Source: Phallus indusiatus
Lineage: Eukaryota > Basidiomycota > Agaricomycetes > Phallales > Phallaceae
DNA length: 64,000 nucleotides
NCBI GenBank assembly: GCA_027605045.1
Contig: JAQFWX010000004.1
Location: forward strand, 1,498,683-1,562,682
Reading direction: 5' to 3'
Position 1 is the first letter of the stretch. Each line of letters opens with the position of its first letter. The position numbers were made by a program, and so were the translations under genes. Below are positions 12,286 through 23,038 of this stretch, in pieces. The notes below the pieces were generated by a model. That model ran no database searches. It saw only the letters and a program-made list of their open reading frames with translations, and was not told the DNA's origin.

Positions 12286-13009
12286 TCATTGCTGAAAGAA
12301 TGAATCATTCAAGAAAACACTATATGCTGGTCTATCTAAGGATTTGATTCCAACGCGTTTGTCTGTTTCGATGTCTTCTATCAGTGCTTCTGGGAAAGAC
12401 GAGGATATCAGATTCAGTAGGCTACAAGAAAATTCCTAGTGCTCACCTCGAGAGACATAATCCAATTCAGGTCTTATATATCCAAGAATAATAGCTCTGA
12501 GAGGCTGGCCGTAGAAGTCGGACGGATAATCATGCATGATATGAATTTCCTATCAATGGGTGGCTTGAATTTAGATTTTGAGGGCGATGTATGCGATGAA
12601 CTCTTACGGCAGAAATATTCCTGTTTTTGTAGAAGGGGTTCCGACCTAAGCTCATAACCATAGGCCTGATTTTGGAATCTTCCTTTGTCCAAGTGGCAGA
12701 GTCGTTTATCGGTAAAACTTGTGCATATCCGTAATATATACCGGGATCGGAAACGGCAGTCAACGTATCCAAAGAATCTTCAGACATATTCGCTGCAAAA
12801 AATTTCAATCCGAGGCTTTGGAAGATAAAGGTAAAGACCTACTAACCGGTTGGACAATTGAGATCTTTCCCCCCTCTGCCAAAACCCCGCTGGACTGTGC
12901 CAGCTAATCGTATAGGAAAGGGTGGACTTGGACCTGCATCGTCGCCGACAACAAGCGGTCTTGAGTCTCTGTACGTCTTTGACGACTGGGCAACAGCCTC
13001 TTCCCCCAT
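12286..13009 (-). CDS. FMN1: Riboflavin kinase
   Basis: Phosphorylates riboflavin to FMN, the first step of flavin cofactor synthesis. The start ATG at 13007-13009 gives [18 protein letters not shown]. The flavokinase barrel is clear: [99 protein letters not shown] and DIETDKR. The PTAN motif that binds ATP/Mg is rebuilt across an intron. Monofunctional, with no FAD synthetase domain, as in other fungi. It is divergent from the DUF2423 gene, with 204 bp between start codons. Confidence 0.92.
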
Positions 13010-13213
13010 GTGAGTTTTAGAACGAGTCAGAAAGATAAAGAGACGGTGATTTCACGGTGCCGAAAGATGCCTTCGCGGGAATGGGATGACTAAGCTCTAA
13101 TATTGGATCTTTTTTTTTTACACAAGTTTACACTCTTCCTTTTCGACACTCACCAAAGCTCAAGTATCCTTTTTCTCCATCTCTCTAATTTGTTATATAT
13201 CTCATTATTTACA

Positions 13214-13840
13214 ATGGCGAAGAGCTTACGGTCGAAAACAAAACGCAATTTTCGCAAGGTGAAGAGAACCTCCGGAGTCTACGCTGTGGCGGATGCAGCT
13301 CGTTTACAGCGGTTATCCTCCAAACTACGCCAAAAAATAGGAACTGACAAGGATGGGGATGTTGCCATAGAAGAAATTGTAGAGGGTATTGAGAAAAGTG
13401 ACGAGAATGATGAAGGTTGGTGCTGGTTTGCATTGTTTGGTTTAGTGCCACCCTCGCTGCTCCGGGGCTGACAGCGACGACGTCTCGTCTCTCTACATAT
13501 TTTAACCTAATTATTATATTTGTTTGACCCATGCTCATGTATCATTGTAATTATTCAGTCTCTATCCGCGACACCCTTACATTAAACAAGGAGACTAGTA
13601 TGTAGCTATGATTTCTTCACCCGTATTACTCTCAACGACTCAAATCTAGACCCCTCAAACCCTGAGCCCGATGCACCTCAAACAACAAAAATTTCGACCT
13701 CTGGCCCGAGATTCTCGAGACGTGATTCATGGAGATTATCCAAAGGATTACAACCCCATCGTAAAAACCCGGACAAAGTAAACAAGCTAGGTGTTGTGGT
13801 TGCCAAACGGAGAGCCGGACGGACGAAACGTCGTCGTTGA
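13214..13840 (+). CDS. DUF2423 (YBL028C/LLPH-like) basic nucleolar-type protein
   Basis: Small basic protein. Yeast YBL028C and animal LLPH of this family are nucleolar and linked to ribosome biogenesis; that role is inferred here. The start ATG at 13214 gives MAKSLRSKTKRNFRKVKRT, the DUF2423 signature, followed by GVYAVADAARLQRLSSKLRQ. Exon 1 ends after DENDE. A short middle exon (VSIRDTLTLNKET) and a final exon (NPEPDAPQTTKI ... KRRAGRTKRRR) complete it. Both ends are strongly basic, as in the family, with an acidic middle. Confidence 0.8.
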
Positions 13841-13940
13841 ATAATACCCTGTGTCAATGTAGTATTTAGTTAAAACAAAAAAAGGTGTCATTGATTTGAT
13901 CGTGTCGTGAAACTGCTTTTAGAGTGTTCGATGTTCAATT

Positions 13941-14022
13941 GACCTCTTAGCTCAGTGGTAGAGCGTGAGATTCCAGACTAGGAACCTCCTCAAGGTCGTC
14001 CGTTCAATCCGGGCAGGGGTCA
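13941..14022 (+). tRNA. tRNA, probably Trp (CCA), with a short intron
   Basis: An 82 nt gene folds as a cloverleaf. The acceptor stem is gacctct with aggggtc. The D arm is gctcagtggtagagc. The T arm is gtccg-ttcaatc-cgggc, and the discriminator is A. The anticodon arm is 10 nt longer than normal, which fits an intron after position 37. The loop starts TT, so the anticodon reads CCA, tryptophan. The anticodon stem tgaga/cctca has one A-C mismatch. A T-run follows at 14023-14032, as expected of a Pol III terminator. Confidence 0.72.
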
Positions 14023-14034
14023 TACTTTTTTCTT
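14023..14034 (+). terminator. Pol III T-tract terminator of the tRNA gene
   Basis: The bases tacttttttctt directly follow the tRNA 3' end. A run of T on the sense strand is the usual RNA polymerase III stop signal. Confidence 0.6.
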
Positions 14035-14245
14035 CCTCGTCTTATTTTATATTTTTCTTCGACAGGGATCTATAATTATCGACAATTACAGTGTGATTTT
14101 TGGGGTGGCTACTCCTATGCGGCTACATGCGTGAAACACGTTTCCATTCGCTGTCTATATGTACGCAATAATATCTTATAAATACCCTTGAGTGAGACAA
14201 TGAGCGCTGGCCCAGCTTTGCAGCAGGTGACTTCTACGCACCGCT

Positions 14246-14981
14246 ATGTCCAGTTTTGCTTCGTATAATCGTCGAGGCAATTCGAACGTGGGCTTCTACC
14301 CAAACGACTACCGAGATCAATACTCGAATAATAACGTCAGTGATTACGGGTACAACCGTAGTGATTATGAACGAGGACGAAATTATCGTGGGCAAAACTA
14401 CAACAATGCATACGGGAACAATTACAATACTTACGATCAAGATTATTATGAGGATGACCATACCAGATCGTATGGTCCTCGACGACGGAACAGCTATAAT
14501 AACCAGTACTACCCCGAGTCCACCGCCACTTACAGCAATGTTATCCCGTCAAGCCGTCAGTACGTAGACGGCGGAGTACAGTATACTACACGATCGTCTA
14601 GACGCAAACCGCTCATCGTATCAGGAAATGGTACAGCTTATACCGCCCGGCCAGCTGTCAAATACTTGAATCCGTCCAGCTCTACTAGCTCAGGATATCG
14701 AGCTCAAGGGGAACGTGGGGAACCCATTCCCATTTCTGTAGGTCTTTATTGTGTCATCAATGGTACCATTGTTTATTTTGTTTTCGTTACTCTAGAAAGG
14801 ACTGTCGTATTTTGATGAAGGAATATCTCTGTCCACTTGGATAAGACGATTGTTTGGTGTAGGTCCTAGGCGTTCGAGGGGTCATACCGGGCAGTCTGTT
14901 CACATAAAACGCTGGGATGTTGGCCGAGGATGGTTTTCTTCGCAATCTGGAAGATCAAATACGTCAGTATATACCATATGA
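14246..14981 (+). CDS. Hypothetical Tyr/Asn/Arg-rich protein
   Basis: I do not recognise the family. Exon 1 starts at the ATG at 14246 (MSSFASYNRRGNSNVGFYPN) and is very rich in Tyr, Asn, Asp and Arg (DYGYNRSDYERGRNYRGQNY), a prion-like composition. A basic RRNSYNNQYYPES block and a Ser/Arg stretch follow. An intron (GTAGGT ... CTCTAG) joins EPIPIS to a better-folded C-terminus, GLSYFDEGISLSTWIRRLFG, then HIKRWDVGRGWFSS, and a stop at 14979-14981. About 220 residues, no membrane segment. The conserved-looking C-terminal 60 residues argue that it is a real protein. Confidence 0.6.
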
Positions 14982-15050
14982 TCTCCTCTTTCGAATCCTT
15001 TCATCGTTGATGCTATTGTGTATTATTACGTGAATATATACTGTATACTT

Positions 15051-16236
15051 TTACTCGAACAATTCTTCTGGGAAATCTCCTTCATCTAAATCTTTTGGCT
15101 GTTGACAAGGTGAATATCACCCCTTCGATTCAGGGCTATTATGATCTCACCTCTTTTGGCTCTTCGTCTTCCCCAAACTGAAGTATATGGTCGATATGAC
15201 TCAGTGCATTTTCTAAGGAGTCCGTATTGGTTAAGTCAAGAGGTAAGAATTGCACTAGCGGATGATCTTCGATCTAAATCGAGATTAGGGGTCTAGATCT
15301 TGAGAAGACGTTGAGATTAACAAACCAGCTGGACAATAGCTTTGTTGAGTGTATGGAACCGTGAATTGCTATTATCCACTTCGTTTCCACCGAGTAATAT
15401 CATGGGGTCTGGATCCAGATAACTGCGTCTGTTCAGTCCATGGTCATAGCCTTTTCGGAAGGTATAGTTACCGTGCAATGTCGCGTTTTTTTCGTAACCC
15501 GTTCCTAGCCGCATTGGGATCGTCAGGATCTCCTCCACCAGTCACGAGATCCATTTTTGAAAGGATATTAATCCATGGAATTGATAAATTAACCATCGCG
15601 GACATAGCAGACAGCACACCGCTTGGCGGGAAACGCTTCAGCATACACATATTCCCCTTTTCCTGATGAATGACCTACCTGAAAAATTTGTACCGGTCTT
15701 CAATAAATTGAGACTCTACTAAATATACGGCGCATGTTCGGAATCCGAGATGATCTAGATGTTTCACTAACGACGGAAGTAGGGGGTGGTGTGTGTATAA
15801 CTCAATCTGACCTGAAACCATGAGCGATATATACAATCACGAAAGAAACGATGAAGCTTTTCTTACCGGGACAATCTATTAAAATGTAATCACTTTCATA
15901 CTCTCCCAATTCCTCGTCTAGCCAATCAAGGTTTTCAAGAAGGTATCTAATGTTTGGGAGTAAGAGACAGGGGCTCAACCAACAACGAAGAAATGCTTAC
16001 TCAAAACAATAGACGAGACCACCATTTGGGCCATAGTCCAACTCAGTCATGACATCTTCCAAGCTTATAAGCTGCTTTATGTCGATTGATGGTTCATATT
16101 CAAAGCGCTCCGCCGCTGGGTCGAGGTTCATCAAATGAGCTGTCCGATGCGATACTTGAAGATGTGTTATCATGGAAGAACAAAATGTGCTCTTTCCACT
16201 TCCAGCGGGGCCAGTGACAAATATTGCATGTCGCAT
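15051..16236 (-). CDS. GPN3: GPN-loop GTPase 3
   Basis: GPN GTPases (Npa3/Gpn1-3) help assemble and import RNA polymerase II. The start ATG at 16234-16236 gives [20 protein letters not shown] with the Walker A motif. [19 protein letters not shown], then LGPNGG-type sequence ([13 protein letters not shown]), provides the Gly-Pro-Asn loop. [20 protein letters not shown] is the switch II region. [20 protein letters not shown] and LSKMDLVTG provide the base-recognition region. The last exon reads [15 protein letters not shown]. Introns of about 50 nt separate all blocks. It is divergent from the PYM gene with 121 bp between start codons. Confidence 0.93.
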
Positions 16237-16357
16237 ATTCGTGGTGGGATGAGGGTGGCAAAAGACGCGGACGTGAGCTTATTATACTCGGTAAAGTCCG
16301 CCAGTGTCGGAGGCTTTGCCTTTTTGCCACCAATTCATCACATTCAGAGAACCAACA

Positions 16358-16891
16358 ATGTCGCTACCCGATCTTTTCCCAAGAAAACTAATGCTGGAAT
16401 TATTGTAAATCCAAATACCCTCACCAGAGTCGTTCCCGAGTCAAGACGTGCAGATGGAAGGTACGCCACAGCTATATTATGATCTCACGTGTCGGCGATC
16501 TTATCGAATTCAACATGATAGCGTTCGAAAAGAACTCAAAATTCGGCCAGGGTTCACGCCACAAGAGGACATAGGACGTTTCAAAACTTCGCGGCAAATA
16601 CAAAGGGAACAGAATGCTCTTCCGAAGGGTCATATCGTAGGATGGGTGCCACCAGAATCGGGCGCAGGCGCGAGCACGAGTGAAGGGCCCAAAAACCCAG
16701 ATAAGCCCAGTAAGAGCGCGAAGAAAAGTCAAAAGAAGAAGGAGAAGAAAGAAAAGGACAAGTTGGACTTGATTGCCGCAAGTTGGGAGGAGGATGTTCC
16801 CAAACCTGCGAAGACAAAGAAGACAGAGGAACCGAAGGATGACGATAAGGATGATGAACTCAATACAAAGTTAGATGCATTGAAAATCTAG
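16358..16891 (+). CDS. PYM (partner of Y14-Mago / WIBG) homologue, apparent one-base frame break
   Basis: PYM binds Mago-Y14, removes exon junction complexes from mRNA and contacts ribosomes in the cytoplasm. The conserved N-terminal motif is clear: GIIVNPNTLTRVVPESRRAD, then across an intron VRKELKIRPGFTPQEDIGRF. KGHIVGWVPP, a Lys-rich helix and the C-terminal DELNTKLDALKI motif follow. The natural ATG at 16358 begins MSLPDLFPRK but is one base out of frame with the conserved part. An extra A in the A4 run at 16384-16387 would join them. The only in-frame upstream ATG (about 16249) would start 13 bp from the GPN3 start, which is unlikely. Confidence 0.8.
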
Positions 16892-16981
16892 GTAAGGTAT
16901 TAAGGTATACATGGTTATTTATTTCCGTGGTATTAATCAAGAATATCATTGTAGATATGAACGGGAACTCATTTCCACGAT

Positions 16982-18132
16982 TCACTTCATCTGATCTTCA
17001 GCGTCGAGTTGAGCATTATGTGGAGGCACTTGGGAGGCGCTTTCTTGTTTTACAGGCGGTGGTTTTGATCTCGAAGACAAACCGCTCGCCTCTAAACCAA
17101 TAACAAGGAAGAGGGCGAACATGCCCAAATACACTATGTGTTTCAAATTTATTTGGTCTTCTTTTTCTTTCGATATGCTTAATATTTTGGGACTTACCAA
17201 CTGCTTGCCGCATATTGTCCCATTTCACCTTTTCCATGTCGGTCCTTAGATCACCTAGAGTAACGATACTCTTGTTGAGTAACTCCTGTAGATCCGTGAT
17301 CAATACCATGTATTCATTCTACGTGAATGGGGCATCCTACCTCTACCGTGATGTCTTGATCTTTCAAATCAGCTCGGGCTCATTCTTCCGATTGTCCACT
17401 TCCATTTGCATCCTGTTATGATAACAACGATAAATGTGACCCTCATTAAGACTACCCAAATAGGAATACACTCATGCTTCAAGGTCTGTATGTCCTCTTT
17501 TATTTTTCCGTCCAGGGCGTCGACATCTCTTCGTAAAGCAGCTAGCGATGCTTGGAGGTTGGCAGCCTCGCTCTGTGTGCTCATTGTAGCCTCGGCACGA
17601 AGCTCAGACAAAGCGGCACGAAAAAGATACGCTTGCTTGACAAAGGTCAACAGTGAATTATGCTTCCCCAAGACATGTAACTCACATTCTCCAAGTCCTC
17701 CTCCGTTAGGGCCTCCCGTTTAACTCGCCCAATACGATCTGCCAGCAAGGCTCTAGTTGCCCGCATGAGTTGTCCGGCGACGGGGGTTGGGAATGTCCGC
17801 TCAAGAGCGACGAAAAAGGCATGTGTATGAAAAGGAGGGTTAGTTAATGCACCATTTGAAGGTGCTGTTGGGGCTGTTTGCGGCGGTAAAGGAAGGGAGT
17901 GAGAATGCGATTCTGAGTCAGATCCAGGTTGAGCTTGGTCGTCATGTTGGTCTGCTGGTGGTGGCGGAGGCGGAGCTGCGATGTGCAGCGTTCTGAACGT
18001 CGCGGAAAGAGCGGCCTGGGAGATAGATGGCGGCTGCGAGGAAGACTCCGACGAATAATATCTGATAAATAACTGTGATCGCAGTGCCCTTTTATTGCAG
18101 TGGTGAAGACATTGTCGAGCTAGGCGGCGCAT
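16982..18132 (-). CDS. DUF1640 (MCUR1/CCDC90-like) mitochondrial inner-membrane coiled-coil protein
   Basis: The family includes animal MCUR1/CCDC90B and yeast Fmp32, with roles proposed in calcium uptake or cytochrome oxidase biogenesis. The start ATG at 18130-18132 gives a leader ([20 protein letters not shown]). A Pro-rich linker follows, then [20 protein letters not shown] and [21 protein letters not shown] coiled coil follows ([20 protein letters not shown]) and [20 protein letters not shown]. The C-terminal membrane segment is [19 protein letters not shown]. Near 17377-17381 the exon reads RKNEPELI then stop; one extra base restores the expected [17 protein letters not shown]. Start codons of this gene and the gamma-tubulin gene are 56 bp apart. 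Confidence 0.82.
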
Positions 18133-18188
18133 TAAAGCATTCTGGAGTGGTGGCGCTGGTGAGTTTCGTCCACAAACACCCACGCGTC

Positions 18189-21100
18189 ATGTCCTCCGAT
18201 CATTTAACCATTCCCCGCCCCGCCTCCAGTTTATCTTCCTCCAGATCGATTTCAAGAGCATCCCAGAGGCCGGTCTCGCGTTTTTCTCAGTATTCTGTCA
18301 CCAAACAAGCACGCGTAACGCCATGGCTAAAATTGCTCATTAAACAAGTCACCCACCTCGACGAGGAGCAAAGTCCGGAGGACTTTCAAGATGCTTTGGC
18401 CATTGCCGTCAAGCGCATCGACCAGTTGATACAGTCGTCTCCAGCGGATACGTCGCAAGTTGATGCACAGATACATGGTCGCGTCGAAAAGGCACGCATA
18501 AATGTGCAAAACATTTTGGCTGATACCCTTCAAAAGACCTATTCAAAACTGAGAGAATATAAAGATCCATCCACTAGCGCGGTCACAACATCAACTACCA
18601 TATCTGGTATCGTTGAATTCCTCGTCAGTATACTTATGTTGTCTTCATTCGCACGTCGCTGAGCGTGTTCAGCTGCATCTTTCTTCTGCACCAGACGCGT
18701 CGACACTGACTTATGCCCAATATATCCTACAAAGACAAGAATTACCAGACTCGCAATCCGAACTCACGTGGGCACAAATATTGAGTGAAGAACCATTTGA
18801 AGGCCAACACTGGCAAGGTGCTTATGGTCTTCCACCTCACAGTACCGTCGAGACTTGGGACAGTGAAGGTTCAGAAATGGACTTGTCAACAGGAGAAAGT
18901 GATGAATTCGAATTCGATGCATCCTTTTCCATAGACGAAAGCTCTAACGAAAGCAGTCCTCAACAGATTTCAGACAGCACTTCGCATACTTCTCTCTGTT
19001 CCCGAGATCAGTCTCTGAGAAACAGGGTTGTTACTGAGAACCTAAACGATCTTCAGTATTGGAGTAAAGGTGGTTCTCAGTATTCATGGGACTTGCAGTT
19101 TGATTTTAATCAACCGTGGACGTTGGGTAAATGTACCGCTTCCTGATTCGGAGCGAAGTGACTGAACGGGGACTACAGGACCTACTTCGGACAAGATATT
19201 TAAAGATCCTTCTACCTTGGAGAAGAATATTGTTGGTTTATTAAGTTCGCTATCCTTCAGAGCAGCTATCAATTTACATTAGATACCCATGAAAGAATTG
19301 GACGTTATCAGAGAAGTTCTGTTCCTTCTCCAGGGTTTGCCAAGTATATTATTCAAATATGACGCAGATATTATCAAAGTAAGGCTAATTGTTTCTCTAA
19401 CTATTTCTGCTCATCTATCACAGATTGAGACTCATTGGCGCATACATCATCTTACGCTTTCGGCCCAAACATCCATTTTGAACACATTTGCAACATTGGC
19501 GACTGTAATGTCACTTCGGTCCTTTGAATTGGTTGCTAAATCTGATCACTCCCCGACATTTCAAGCTTTCCTGGCAGGGATATTTCACCAACTTCGGCAA
19601 TTCGATATATGGTGTTCAAACATTGAAACTCAAATAAGCACAAAAGCTTTGCCGCGCACAGACTCTGCGATTGAAGTTATCAGTTTGTTACAATTGCAAT
19701 ATCAAGTCGAGAAACGGACGTCTCACACGTTCCATGATCTTTTGGGGTTGATTCGCGCGTGGCAGTCTCGGCCAACAACGTCTAGATATCCATCTCAAAT
19801 CATAAATATGCTGTGGAAATGTCTTCGAGAACGACAGACACTGCAGGACGCAGTAACTGCGCAAGCCTTATGGGAAGTTTTGAGGACGACTGCGGAACCT
19901 CTTTGGTTGAACCTCGGCCGGTGGTTAAAGGACGGCATCCCTATTGATCTGGGATTAGAAGAAGGAGAATCCAAATCAAATCCTACTTGGAATGTTGAGG
20001 AAATGTTTATCCGCATTAATCCGTTGATTGATGCTGCCGCACCCGATTTTTGGGAAGCTAAATATACCTTGAAAAGGATCCCAGCACATGCTGAAAATGC
20101 AGAAGATCCTGTCCCCTTATTTCTCACAAGTTATGCCAATGATATTTTGGCTGCTGGGAAAGCGGTAGGACTCATCCGTGCTATGGGGTTATACCATTTT
20201 TGGAACCTGGCTGGATCCAATCTTGGAACACGTTCGAGGTTGTAACAAATGGTATTCTGAGCCTCGAGGTAGAACTTCACTTGAGGGAAAAACTCTCCGA
20301 AATATTTACAGCGCCTTGTCAACGAGCTCAATCCACCCTTTCTCGAGTTTTAATTCACGAGATTCACTTATGGAAACATCTTCAAAATATTGAAACTATT
20401 TGTCTGACTACGAAAGGAGACCTGATGGATCAATTCGCTGAACAATTATGCAGTAAAGTATGTTTCCTTTCCCTCATGCCTTTCTTTTCTTTTTTCCTCA
20501 TTTTTTCTCATAGATGGATTCACCACGCTTTGTCTGGCATGACTATCACTTTATGAATGCTGCTTTTCGAAGCATAGCAAAGACAGATCCACTCCTAACC
20601 CTTCATTAGTAACGTTCAGCTATAAAACAGCCAGAGACCGGAAGTCAGACCGCACTGTCGAGGCTATAGAAGGCCTCACAGTCGAATATGCTGTTCCTTT
20701 CCCTCTCGTTTATCTTTTCGGATCAGAAAGCAGCATGTGTTATTCTCAGCTGTTTTGCTTTCTTTTACAGATTCGACGCGCGAAATTCGTTTTAGATCAG
20801 ATTTCTTTGAACAAAGTGAACATTCAATTCTCAAAACAAAGACCTTTCTTGGTGACGTTTTATCTTATCCGGTGGAAATTATCGTGGTTTATAAAGTGAA
20901 TATTCCTTTCTTCCAAATTTCGGCAATAATAATAACACGAAACGGCTTTCTAGCGTTCTTTCGACTTTCATCAAGATGCATGTAAGACGTTTACACTATT
21001 CCCGAAGCACTGGCTGATGGTTGTATTTCAAAGGTCATCGACGTTGCTATCCGAGAATTGCACAAATCTCTTCTCGGTGCCACTTCGTTAGATGAAATGA

Positions 21101-21649
21101 TAAGTTTTCATCAAATGCATCTCGAGCGCCTTTTACATCGCTTATTTCTTCAAGAAAATGTAAGTGAAACGTCGGGATTGTCATCAGATTTATTAATTTA
21201 TTTGACATACAGACATCTGCTCTTCATCGGGCCATACTGGCAGTATTGGACCTTGCCCTACGACTCAACGACTGTTTAATGCCCCATCAGCCAACGACAC
21301 GGACTTTATCCGCTCTTCAGACCTTTTTAAAAGCTCTCTATCAAAACGCTCGTTTCGTCCTAACCGTAAAAAGCCAGACGTCATAGGTTTTGTTGAGAGT
21401 CTTCAAGGACACACAACCGACGGGGATGAATCAGAAGAGGACGAGAACAATCTCGAGGAAACTGGTTTTGATAATTCTGAATTTATCAATGATGAAAGCA
21501 ATGTTTTTGAGCAAATGGAGTATATCAGTACAAGAATGGCGAAGTTGATAGATCTTGTACGACGCGAAGTGCAAAGTCTGGCCAGTGGGGTTACGGACGC
21601 TTCCGAGACGTTCGAAATTCTGGCATTTTTATTAGAGGGAGAGGTGTAA
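18189..21649 (+). CDS. Gamma-tubulin complex component, Spc97/Spc98 family (GCP5-like), three frame breaks
   Basis: Part of the gamma-tubulin complex that nucleates microtubules at spindle pole bodies. Starts MSSDHLTIPRPASSLSSSRS at the ATG at 18189. GCP features are LTYAQYILQRQELPDSQSEL, YGLPPHSTVETWDSEGSE, IPMKELDVIREVLFLLQGLP, LTLSAQTSILNTFATLATVM and DPVPLFLTSYANDILAAGKA. The grip-2 part is split by three sites, each needing one extra base: the T5 run at 20197-20201 (before GWIQSWNTF), A3 at 20579-20581 (before STPNPSLVTFSY), and T3 at 21275-21277 (before NAPSANDTDFIR). The end is FEILAFLLEGEV. GCP5 rather than GCP4/6 is a judgement from spacing and the ETWDSEGSE block. Confidence 0.82.
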
Positions 21650-21881
21650 TATGACCAGTAAACAGAAGTCAATACATAGATGCTTGATACATAAAACAGG
21701 AGTCTCAAGACGGAATGGTACTGAAATAGTTACATATATGCTTTTCAGAAAGGCTCAGATTTGATATGATTTTAACTTTGTGATGGGGGTGGTGTTTTAT
21801 GATTGTGGAAAGCGCACTGATACAACTAATATGAGATACAATACCTGAGAATACCGATAAATATGTATGTAAATTGTGTGC

Positions 21882-23038
21882 TCAGTTGTCCCAAGTTATA
21901 CGATCCACTCTTCGATTGATTCCTCCAAGAAGGATTTTGCCTAATAGGTCGGGATTCATGGCTTGACCTGTGTAAAGGGTTGTATCGACCATATCACGAA
22001 CGTTATATTCGACACTGAGATCATTGTCCAATTCTCTTAATGCTTCTGTTGCCCGCGGATCAGCGCCCAATTGAACGAATTGAATGCCTACTTGGGACTA
22101 TATATGCGCGTATATAAGATAAATTGAATGCATATTAATTTATAACGAGCACGTACTAGAGGGGCATGTTGAGCATCCAGTCTTCTTGCTGCAGTCACGA
22201 TGACGCTCAAAGGATCATCAGCTTCAGGGAAAAAAGTTTAGTTGACTTTTGTCGCCAAATTGTGAAAAATGACGACTCCTTACAAGGCGCACCATCGGTC
22301 AAAACTAAGAAGCTGACCGGTTTAGGTTTTGGTTCGGCTCCTTCGTATTTGGATAAGTAATCTAGGAGTAATTCTTCGAGTTTCTCTCCGGTAGGTGTGA
22401 TTCCTTCAGGATGCACGGAATCGAATATCCGTTCAACTTCGGCTGCGCTCTTCTCTCAAATTAGCAAACAGAAAAATGCAGTCAAAATTGTAACTTGTAA
22501 TACTCACTCTCAAATTTGTTCCCGTCACCCTCGAATTCAAGAAATAGAGATCAATGCCGTTAGTGTCGTATCGAGCGGCTAGAGCTGCAATTCCGGCTAA
22601 AGCATATTTAGCTTCGAACCATAATGCCCCTTCCATTGAGCTGGAATCGTCTACAACGATAACTGTATCAAATTTTCGAAGGAGTTCAAGTTGATCTTCT
22701 CGGTCAGATAACGACACTGAGTTGTTACGGTTCGCTCGTCTAGTTGTTGTCGTTTGAGAGTTTTGAGATTGACGTGTAGAAGAGCGATACAAATTTGTAG
22801 GTGATGAATCATCAATAGTATCGACAGGAGAAGCGGGTTGTAGACCATGATAACGCTGACTTGAGACTGAGAGCCGACTAGGGCGTCGAGAAGGCGACAA
22901 GGTTGTGTCACCACCGTATATACTATATGGGGGAGGTGAATCACTCTGTATTAAGGAGAGAGGTCTCTGTCTTGAAGGGGTATGAGACAGGGTACGAGAC
23001 GGAGCTTGGGAAGGGGAATGAGAAGGAGTATTTCCCAT
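21882..23038 (-). CDS. VWA-domain protein with N-myristoylation-type start
   Basis: Protein with a von Willebrand A domain; the fungal family has no settled function. Starts MGNTPSHSPSQAPSRTLS at 23038. Gly2 and Ser6 match the N-myristoyltransferase consensus, so membrane attachment is likely. The first 110 residues are Ser/Pro/Thr-rich and disordered. The VWA fold starts DTVIVVDDSSSMEG, a MIDAS DxSxS variant, then KYALAGIAALAARYDTNGID, HPEGITPTGEKLEELLLDY, FLVLTDGAP and SQVGIQFVQLGADPRATEAL. It ends NRRVDRITWDN. A (TG)10 tract lies 5 bp upstream of the ATG. It is convergent with the gamma-tubulin complex gene. Confidence 0.8.
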
